Program-made: the position numbers and the translations under genes
In this document: positions 56,160 to 64,000 of the stretch, piece after piece
How the letters are laid out: each line of letters starts with the position of its first letter
Position numbering within the stretch: the stretch's first letter is position 1
The notes under the pieces: model-generated
Seen by the model: the letters and a program-made list of their open reading frames with translations, nothing else
What the model was told of the DNA's origin: nothing
Database searches by the model: none
Assembly (NCBI RefSeq): GCF_030272615.1
Contig: NC_081405.1
Span: 159,672,317 to 159,736,316 of the forward strand
Direction: 5' to 3'
DNA length: 64,000 bases
Source: Cryptomeria japonica
Lineage: Eukaryota; Streptophyta; Pinopsida; Cupressales; Cupressaceae

Positions 56160-58675
56160 TTAATCATCAAATGGATCATCTAATTCTTCATCCTCCTCCT
56201 CCTCCTCATTGACATTGACATTAGATGAGCCAATGCCACTTGCACTTGCACTATAAGTTGGCTCAATTTCTGAGTCATCAAGTGTCAATGCAAGAAGCTG
56301 AGAAGCAGGAGCATCCAAATCAGTATGCTCTGGCTCTATATCCCACATCTTTGTTTCCCCTTGTGTGTAGTCATGTTGTTTGTGTGAAAGAAGACGTAGG
56401 TTGGAATGCACATATACTAAATTCTCCGCTCTTTTTGATAGCAGCCTATTGCGCTTTACTGAATGGATGAAAGAGTATGTGCTCCAATTTCTTTCTGAAG
56501 TAGATGAACTAGCAACCTATGAAGACAAAGTAAACAATTAAAGTTCTACATTAATAAAAACAAAATTACTAGCAACCTATGAAGACAAAGTAAACTATAA
56601 ATAAACTAAAACTTGTAAATTTAAAATTTTAATTAATTAAACTTACTTGTGATAAAAGTTTTATAGCGAGGGGTTGTAGGTGTTGGAAGCATGTGCCATG
56701 GAAGTACCACCAGCTATGAGCATCTTTCTTGGATCTATGACGAAGTCCATCAACACTTAGACCATTCCCATTTGCGAATTCTATGAACTCATTTGTAACA
56801 ACATCTCGCAAATCATCATCGGGATATAGTCTAAGAAATGCTGCCTTGTACCCATCAGATACTTTTAGATCTCTCCATGGTGGAATCCTTCCTGGTTTAT
56901 CAAGAAACTGATTGCTATAGTACTTAGGTGTCAAGGCATAGGCAAGAAGGTGCAAAGGAGTGGTCATCTTATTCCACCTCTCTACAATAATTACTTCCAG
57001 TTCTTTGAAGAATTTCTCCTGAGGATCATTCTCTTTTTCATTTATAGTGACCTTTATTTTTTCAAGCATTGAATCAATGCCATCATAAATTTCACCTATG
57101 CAAGGCCTATCCATGTCTATATAGCGAATCATGCTCATGATGGGCTCAGTGATACTTAGGAGATATGTAACAAGATCCCACCATTTCTCATTCAATATTC
57201 TATCCCTAATTTTTTCTGCCCTCTCAGTGCTACTTTGCTTCCATACAGTCCAATTGGTGCTGATCACCATATTGCATAGTGCCACTCTAACTTTCACAAG
57301 TCGTCTTAAGACGATTGTGTTTGATGCAAAACGGGTCTCAGCAACCTATAACACAAATTAATGCCAAATGATTAAAAAATAAAGCCAAACTTTAAAGAAG
57401 AATACACAATATAGCTTACACAATGATATTATTAACATTGAAAATTCAAAAAAATCAGAAAATGTAAAATTAAATTACTATTTCACTTACCTTCAATTGC
57501 TCCAAATTCGAATAGGTTCTAAAAATCCCTGGAGACATGTGGTGGTTTGTGATGAACATCTGGATGTCCTCAGCCTCTGCATACACATCTCTGATCCATT
57601 TTATTTTTTACCCAATCCTTTGTAGCATAAGATTGAGTGAATGTATCGCACAAGGTGTCCAAAAGATGTGATCATAGCGTTGCTCAACCAACAAACCAGT
57701 AGCTCTACAATTTTTTGCATTGTCCGTTATGACTTGGACAACATTGCGGGGTCCCACAGACTCAATGGCAGAGATGAGAATTTTTGGAATAAATTGGCCA
57801 TCTTTTATTTGGCCCTCACAATCCACAGCTCTTAAAAACATTGCCCCTTTAGGGGACACCGCTATGACATTGATCAAGGGACGGTTTTTAGCATCTTTCC
57901 ACCCATCTGAAACAATTGTTACACCTGTCTCAACCCATGAATCCCTTATGGGTTTCAATGCATCTTCAACCCTCTTCACCTCTTTCTCCAATAATGTTCC
58001 ACGTACCTTCTCATAACCGGGGCCCTTATACCCTCTTGGTGCCTCATTAACACTTTTTATCATTTGCTTCCAATATGGGGAGCGAACAACATTGAATGAC
58101 AACCCATTTGCATAAATGCACCTTACTATATCTTGATCAGCATTGTCTCTACTCTCATTTTGGAATGTGGTATCTAAAGGCCCCTTTGTTCTTTTACGTG
58201 TCAAGGGTGGTTCACTTTGAGGTTCATTTGTGGCAAAGAAGGAGTGGTCTTCTACTACAATACTGAGATTAGAAGGGCCTTGCATTCCCCTTGTTTTCTT
58301 TGATGCGGTTTGGTTCAATCTACGGGCTTCCCTCTCTTCTGCCGCCTCATGCTCCCTAATATATTTCATCACTGTCTCATCTGGTATAGGTTTACCATTT
58401 TTTTCAGGGCATTTTTTGATGCCTCTTCCTTTTATTCCACACAAATGGCCTACCACCCGATAATATGAACTATTACGTTCAATATCACATCCATGGCATT
58501 TCCAACGGAATCCCCCACCTCCCGGAAGTTGTTTTATAATGTCCACATATTTCCATAAGGGAGAATTTGGATCATTTCTTTGTTTTGCAATTATTTGTTC
58601 ATTGCCAATTGAGGAAGATGTAGATGCCGTTCTAGTTCCTATGGCAAGAAATAAAATAAACATATTCAAAAACAA
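56160..58675 (-). pseudogene. hAT-B transposase, three exons, one internal stop
   Basis: Exon A (58675-57491): BED finger ('FRWKCHGCDI' ... 'VVGHLCGIKGRGIKKC'), linker 'YIREHEAAEEREARRLNQTA', DUF659 'TIVSDGWKDAKNRPLINVIA', 'VVQVITDNAKNCRATGLLVE', 'IFWTPCAIHSLNLMLQRIG'. Exon B (57345-56647): RNase-H-like core continuation 'WWDLVTYLLSITEPIMSMIR', 'MTTPLHLLAYALTPKYYSNQ'. Exon C (56516-56160): dimerisation 'VASSSTSERNWSTYSFIHSV' and an acidic tail to the stop. Introns 57346-57490 and 56517-56646 have GT/AG ends. The only break is TAA at 57608-57610, just after 'LMLQRIG'. The start is uncertain: an acceptor before 'GTRTASTSSSIGNEQ' (about 58639) suggests an upstream exon, but that exon (near 58760-58800) shows no in-frame ATG. 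Confidence 0.9.
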
Positions 58676-59034
58676 AAACTAAATAATGAAAAAAAATTCA
58701 AGTTTCATGTTTGACAATTTGTGAAACAAAAATAGTTGGAAAAAAATGTTTAAAAACCTACCTCTTGCAGCCAATGGAAGCTTGAAAATGTATGGAAATG
58801 ATGCTGCAACACTTGTTGAAGCTTCTAAAATTAGTCTTCAACTCCTCTTTGATCTTGGAAGCCAAATTTTGTTAAACCTTTCTTCAACTTGCTCTCATAA
58901 AAATTTTGTTTGCTAGACAAATGAAGTGAAATGAGTCAATAAAATGTTTTAGAAGTGTTTTTTAGGTTATAATTTTCACTTTTACAAGGCGGAATTGAAA
59001 AAAAAAAAAAATTTGCTTTGTTTTTTGATTTTAT

Positions 59035-59205
59035 GGGCCGCCCAGCCGCTCGGGTTCGATTGGGTCCGCCCGGGTTCGATTGGGTTCGACCCACCCTGGG
59101 TTTTTCGAACCTTGGTCGAACCCAGGTCGGACCGGACCCGTACCACGGACCCAGTCGAACCCGGACGCGTACCAGGGCGTCCCAGGGGCGAACCCGGTAA
59201 CCTAG
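59035..59205 (-). repeat. hAT-B 5' subterminal repeats
   Basis: GC-rich block with about ten GGGTTCGA/TCGAACCC-type motifs in both orientations, ending at the TIR. Likely transposase-binding sites. Predicted frames across it are artefacts. Confidence 0.7.
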
Positions 59206-59845
59206 CAATAGAAAGTCGACAATACTACTGCCGGTAAACATTTGCAGCCGATGAAGTTTATACTATGCAAGAAGTTAATATTATTCTTTAGTCGGAACAT
59301 ATAGATACAGTGATAGATAAAGGATTAAATACTACAGTCTGTGCGTACATTAGTCTATCGATATTAAGAAATAGTGGAGATACATAATTCTACAGATTGG
59401 ATTATCTGTATTTTTCTTCATGATCTATTCATAAATATGTACAGCAATTCATTATATTCGAGCATACGAAATTCAATATACATACTGTGGATTGAATTCA
59501 TATATTACATAGGTTGAATTAATATTCAAACTGAAATCAAAGTTAAATAAAATGAAAATTTCCTACCTATTAAAATTTCTTTGGAGGCTGTTATTTCAAT
59601 GATTGGCTCGACTGCTTCATGGTTGGTGGCGTGGCTATTTTTGGCATTAGTTTGAAGGTTATCAGAATTTCTTCCAACATCGGGCTCTTTTGGTATCACC
59701 GTTACATCTTCCGTCGAGCTCATTCATTGTCAAGTCAAGTTTTCTAAGGAAGGAAATAATTATTTAGAAGCCGTTTATATTTTGAATGTTTATTTGTCCC
59801 ATCCGATTATTTTTCATGATTAAGTCTGTTTTGCCAAAATCAGTT
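59206..59845 (-). other. Continuation of the hAT-B target; small minus-strand frame at 59526-59723
   Basis: AT-rich LTR-like sequence after the TSD. The frame 59526-59723 ('MSSTEDVTVIPKEPDVGRNS', then 'HEAVEPIIEITASKEILIG/') ends at a possible donor (GG/GTAGG at about 59565) and could be the start of a copia gag or an exon. Not recognised. Confidence 0.3.
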
Positions 59846-60184
59846 TCATATGCAATGTTTGATAGCTTTGTATTGGCAGCATCTGGGAACATCATCTTTG
59901 CTCCTAGGTGGAGAAGATAGCAGATATGTCTTCTTGTTGTGTGCAGCTAAGTGTGACTCTTCATTTGCTAGTGGAGATATAATTTTTGCAACGTCTCTGC
60001 TTCTTCGTTGCGTGAGAACAATTGGGTTGTCAGCTTCCATTCTAGAACGTGGACTCTCATTTGTTCGGGAGCAGTTACTAAATTTGAAGGAAGCCGTTTT
60101 TTGCAATAGTTGAAACTGACAGAAGTTTAAGTTTGTTGCATTAATGAACAATTGGGAAAAATTGTATTGACTAACAGCTATCAT
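59846..60184. other. Open on both strands, identity unclear
   Basis: Plus frame 59850-60113 ('MQCLIALYWQHLGTSSLLLG') and minus frame 59846-60184 ('RTNESPRSRMEADNPIVLTQ') overlap fully. Neither matches a domain I know; the composition is less AT-rich than its surroundings. Confidence 0.25.
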
Positions 60185-61204
60185 TACGGCTGTTGGGGCT
60201 CGACTAGCAGGGTTCTAATTACCATCGTTTGCTTATGATTTCCATTTTTGCCAACCAGACTTGACCACGCCATACTGGAGTTCAAATTGAGGATTTAAAA
60301 AAATAAATTTGACATTGTATGCATAGGGGTGTTGCAGACTGTGGATTCTTGTCTTGGAATAAGAGCTGAAATTGTATAGACACCTGAAAGTAGACATCGC
60401 CTGGGAGAGTTTTAAGCTTGGGTGAGCAAGGACGTAGGGGTTGGTTTATTCAGAAAGTCGATAATACTCTAGGTTAGTATTCTGCCAGCATACCTTTCTC
60501 CTGCCGTCATTAACACACAGTAGCAAGTCATAGTGAAACTGGGTAAATTTACATGGGCACAGGTTTGGATTTTGTTACATTCATTGAGGGAGCCGTAGAA
60601 ATCTCTGTGTGTTGCCGTCTAATCTGAAGTCAATACTGGGAGATAGTTGTGGTTTTGGAAGGCTAGTCATGGCTACTTGTCACAGACGTGGGAATGTTGA
60701 AACTACCGGTCGTGGATAGTATTGAAGGGTAGGCGTGATTTTAACAGTAGCTGGGTGTTGCACTTATAGCAGGGTTGAAGAACTCTTGGCTGGTGTAAAT
60801 GAAGTGGCTGGGTGTTGCTGAGCAGCAATTTGGATGATGCCACAGTGAATTGAACAGTTGCAAAGCCAATTATAACCTATGACCAGGTTCATTTAGTTCG
60901 TACTCTTTAGCATTGAGAAACAGTTATTTTAAATTCTTGTGAGCACTTTGATAAAGATTGTAATCACTGTTGTGTTAAGTGTAGTGAATCTGGAAATTAA
61001 ACAGTATTAGTGATCATTAATGAATTTCATGTTTGGTGCAAAAAGCAAGTATTATGAATGATATGTATATATCTTGCATTATTCTTGAATGTTGATATGT
61101 TTTAAGAAACCAAACTACAAATCCAAATGTACCAGGAACAACTAAACTCAGTTACAAAAAAATAAATCAGTCTTCCTCAACTTTGGATAGGGCAGCCTGT
61201 TGCA
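60185..61204 (+). repeat. 5' LTR (partial definition) of the PDS5-carrying element
   Basis: Ends GCAGCCTGTTGCA at 61204, one base before the PBS. The start is not fixed; TGTTGGGGCTCG at 60191 is one candidate. No coding frame; repeated GCTGGGTGTTGC text at 60745 and 60808. Confidence 0.45.
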
Positions 61205-61205
61205 G

Positions 61206-61217
61206 TGGTATCAGACA
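61206..61217 (+). promoter_or_regulatory. Primer-binding site of the PDS5-carrying element
   Basis: TGGTATCAGACA, matching the first ten bases of the initiator-Met PBS consensus (TGGTATCAGAGC), right after the presumed LTR end. Confidence 0.7.
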
Positions 61218-61464
61218 AACAAAAATCAGTCAATCTTTTCCTAAGTCAGGGCATCCTATTACGTGGTACACAGAAAAAACTCCAGGAAAGAGAAAAAACT
61301 CAAACCTTAATTGTTTGACTGACATCTGTGAGGAAATACCAAGAGCAGTGATTGTTAGGAAAAACTAATAGCAGATAAGCCACTTCTTTTTTCTGTACTC
61401 ATCTGGGACAAAGTTTGTTAGCCTAGTGGAAGAAGAATCAGAGTTTTGATTTTTAGTTTGAACC

Positions 61465-62484
61465 ATGGCAACTAAAGATATTAAACATTTGGCAAGATCA
61501 CTCTATGAAGCAGGTACTGAACTCAGTGATCAACTACGATCTAAGGATGATGTCATGAACATGCTAAAAAGGGTGGAAGACTGTTTGATATGTCGCAGTT
61601 AGCTATGTCTCCTATAATGACTACTTTGAAACAACACAAGTGCTTAAGGCATCCAGATGATGAGATTAAGTTGGCGGTTGCTTCTTGCTTAGCTGAGATC
61701 ATGGATTATAACACCCCAAGAACCTTACGATGATGATACAATGAAAGAGGTTTTACAACTGGTTGTGGAGAGTCATCATGGGTTGTATAATGTCAAAGAC
61801 CCTACTTTTGGTAAGAGGGCTAAATTTTTAGAGATTATTGCAAGATCAAGATCATTTGTCCTTATGTTGGATCTACAATGTAATGAGTTGATCCTTCAGA
61901 TGTTCAATTGTTTTATTGCTGAAATCAGGAAACGCCATTCAGATAAGGTGAAGACAAATATGTTTGACATATTGTCCACGATCCTAGATGAGGATGATGA
62001 TATCTGCAGACAGTTACAATCAGATTTGTTAGCTATTTGGAGAGAGGAACTGGTAGTCTCACCTCGTGCTTATAAGTTAGCCAAAGGGTTGATTGAGGAG
62101 AAAATTGAAAGGTTCAGGGGACAGATGACTGAAAGGGAACTAATCTCCTTGGGTTTACAGGTTTCAGGATCTCCAAAAAAGAGCAAGGACCAAATGAGAA
62201 GAGAGTGGTTTTGTTTCAGATGTCAGAAGGCATGGACACTTGATCATATTTGCGAAATTAATAATGGAAAGGACAATTTGCAGCAAAGTGGTGATGAGGA
62301 CAAAAATTCAGGTGAGAATAGTGTCTTGATTCATGAGGAACAAGCTGAAACCATTACACCTGACATTGGGAATGTTGGAAGCAAACAAGATGAATTTTTC
62401 CAAGAAGCTAGGGATGTTGTTATGGAGGAAGAATCAGTTGCTATAGATGAGAGGTATACCAAACTCTTTGTTGACGATTTGTAG
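61465..62484 (+). pseudogene. PDS5-like cohesin-cofactor N-terminus fused to a gag zinc knuckle
   Basis: ATG at 61465 ('MATKDIKHLARSLYEAGTEL'), about 250 bp after the PBS. The frame shifts near 61588 and 61731, each by one base, and the pieces give the N-terminal HEAT-repeat region of plant PDS5: 'LAMSPIMTTLKQHKCLRHPD', 'DEIKLAVASCLAEIMDY', 'DDDTMKEVLQLVVESHH', 'AKFLEIIARSRSFVLMLDLQ', 'CNELILQMFNCFIAEIRKRH', 'NMFDILSTILDEDDDI', 'PRAYKLAKGLIEEKIERFRG'. No introns. Without a break it continues into 'EWFCFRCQKAWTLDHICEIN' (about codon 155 of the open frame 61741-62484), a C-x2-C-x7-H-x-C gag-type knuckle like the chromovirus one, then an acidic tail. PDS5 binds cohesin and controls sister-chromatid cohesion; here the module sits in the gag position of an LTR element. 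Confidence 0.8.
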
Positions 62485-63860
62485 ATTATTATTGATAAAA
62501 CATGTGAGGGAAATTCCTTGATGAAACTATTTATGATCACAATGCTGCCCCAGTAGAGCTTCATGAAGAATGCATGCCATCCTCTAGTGAGATAGATGAG
62601 TTTGAAAATGTTTCTACAATTGATAGCCAATCAGAAAATATGATATGTGACAGCTCATTTACTTTAGAAAAGTTTGAACCCAAGCCCTTAACATTGCAAG
62701 ATTTGAAGGACAAATTATTAGTTATAGGGGAAAGGGTTATACAAGTCCTATCTAGGGCTGATGAATCTCACAAGTACATAGAGGATCTTACTTGGGAAAC
62801 ACAAATTAAGGAGAGACATGAAGGAGTTGCAGGTGGAATCACTAGCACTTAGTTGAGCATGATCAAAGAAGCCTTTGAAAGGATGAAATCGGATTATTTG
62901 CAGCTGCTTATGGACAGGGATCTTGCTATTAAGTTTGCAGAGGATAAGGAGGAGGAGGTAGATGAGCTTTGTTTATAGTTGAGCATGTTGCATTATATAT
63001 TAGCCCAAGAAGCAAATCAAACTTCTACTACAGTGACTCTCAAGGAAGAAGAAGCTAATTCTAAGAGCATGGACACAATGCAAATCATTGAAAGGATCAA
63101 TACTATTGGTAGGGAAGAAACAATGCACGATGTTCCTACCTTTTGTTATACAAATGATAACAATAAGAAGAAGGACCAGCAAGGAAACAAACCTTTAAAT
63201 TTTGATGATGAAAAAACAAGTTGCAGCAATGAAATGGCTGTGACAACAGGGTATACAAGCAGATTTCAGAGTAGTTTCAGTCATGGGACAGTGGTTACTT
63301 ATGAGCTTTCAAATTTGGAAGAAGTCATGCTCCAGGATGATGATAAACAAGACTCTACTAGCTCTGAAAATTCACTTAATGGTGATCCATCCATGGGTGA
63401 AGAAGTTGATTTTATTGATAACACTTGTAGTGAACCAGACCTTCAAGAGTTACCAGTGTTGGGTAGTGAAGGCATACACACCTCATTCTTGAGACTGTCA
63501 TCTTTTTCTCTTGATAGGGAAGCGGTATATTTGTTGTTTGGTGACTTCATTCACTTTGATTTCTTATGGCATGGTGGCTATCCTTATTGGAATCATAGAG
63601 CACTTCCTGATTTTGCATTAAATACATCAATGATTCAGTGGTCCAGGAGTGTTGAGGGGTGTTTCTTTTGGATAGAGATGGAGTATGAGAGGTTTTTCTT
63701 TGATTGGCATGGGTTTGACGACATGTTTGAAAACACTTATGTTGCTGATCATAATTATAGCAGCGAGATTTGGTATTCTTTCTTATTTGTTAATTAGCAT
63801 GAGGGGGTTCATCTTCATTTGATTGGGTTGTTCTACCGGCATGGATGGTTACTTCAGGGT
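62485..63860 (+). pseudogene. Coil and aromatic-rich 'DFIxFDxLW' ORF, copy A
   Basis: Continues the PDS5-gag frame after a stop at 62482-62484 and a frame change near 62520. Coil region 62690-62990 ('LKDKLLVIGERVIQVLSRAD', 'KSDYLQLLMDRDLAIKFAED', two TAG stops), acidic Ser/Asp-rich linker (63040-63480), then the domain 'YLLFGDFIHFDFLWHGGYPY', 'WNHRALPDFALNTSMIQW', 'FFDWHGFDDMFENTYVADHN' and 'YSSEIWYSFLFVN', a TAG at 63796-63798, and further homologous text to about 63860. It matches copies B and C. Family unknown. Confidence 0.6.
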
Positions 63861-64000
63861 GATTGGTTGACAAACTCTTCCATTACTTATAGTAGGTTCT
63901 ACAGATTTGGTGCATTGATCCAGGCAGTGACATGTTCGGTGCATTGATTCTTGTGGACCAAGATATGCTAATTTACCATGGGTATGCAGAGGTTTTAATT
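63861..64000 (+). other. Window edge, continuation of the PDS5-carrying element
   Basis: No clear frame; by analogy with G1 the integrase and other pol parts should follow beyond the window. Confidence 0.3.

Larger units (their letters stand above)
54136..59205 (-). mobile_element. Complete hAT transposon hAT-B (5,070 bp) with 8-bp TSD
   Basis: Ends CTAGGTTGCTGGTAC... (54136) and ...CCCGGTAACCTAG (59205), so the TIRs begin CTAGGTT(G/A)C. Perfect 8-bp target-site duplication CAATAGAA at 54128-54135 and 59206-59213, the hAT hallmark. Subterminal GGGTTCGA-type repeats crowd both ends (54180-54225; 59035-59190). A three-exon transposase lies at 56160-58675; 54225-56159 is non-coding 3' sequence with an AT microsatellite at 54241-54260. 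Confidence 0.95.

Noticed and set aside
58936-59241. ORFs rich in G, P and R at the hAT-B end
   Set aside because: They translate the GGGTTCGA subterminal repeats on both strands, a non-coding transposon end.
59850-60113. 87-codon plus-strand ORF as a host gene exon
   Set aside because: Fully overlapped by an equally open minus-strand frame, no recognised motif, no convincing splice sites; listed only as unclear.

Overview
The window looks like nuclear DNA of a seed plant with a very large, repeat-rich genome, most likely a gymnosperm (conifer type). This is inferred from AT-rich intergenic sequence, nested LTR retrotransposons, several hAT DNA transposons, and one plant-type WD40 gene whose exons lie kilobases apart. 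There is no bacterial or organellar gene organisation and no rRNA, tRNA or CRISPR locus.

Layout. 1-8126: a hAT transposon (hAT-A, minus strand) whose first coding exon was split by a 5.08-kb single-LTR unit (2211-7286; TSD GGTCC). 8127-10730: copia debris, a 259-bp tandem duplication and a candidate solo LTR. 12157-12616 and 20705-20844: three spliced exons of a WDR13-like WD40 gene (+). The intron between the second and third holds a decayed hAT (hAT-C), a decayed chromodomain gypsy element and a copia fragment. 23435-30154: a second member of the same giant LTR family (6.72 kb, TSD GGTAT), carrying a decayed open frame of about 1,090 codons upstream of its promoter. 30430-35514: four nested copia pieces. 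35515-42815: a chromovirus (gypsy with chromodomain, minus), nearly complete but with one LTR end lost. 42816-53200: an unusual gypsy-lineage element (minus) with extra aromatic-rich ORFs, interrupted by a copia element (45371-50466). 54136-59205: an end-to-end hAT element (hAT-B, minus) with a perfect 8-bp TSD. 61206-64000: the start of another LTR element (+) that carries a copy of the N-terminal part of the cohesin regulator PDS5 fused to a gag-type zinc knuckle, followed by the same aromatic-rich domain found at 43.5-45.4 kb.

How it fits together. The only probable host gene is the WDR13-like gene. If it is intact, everything after 20844 lies in one of its introns or beyond its end. The rest is layered transposition: hAT-A received a giant LTR; copia-alpha received copia-beta, then copia-gamma, then the chromovirus; the aromatic-ORF gypsy element received a copia element; hAT-B inserted into LTR-like sequence. 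Most element ORFs carry stops that fit C-to-T change in CG or CHG context, as expected of methylated plant repeats.

Most unusual items: the giant LTR family with regularly spaced hairpin arrays (167 or 176 bp in one copy, 84 bp in the other) and a U3-encoded ORF; the PDS5-gag capture; and the recurring 'DFIxFDxLW' domain of unknown function.
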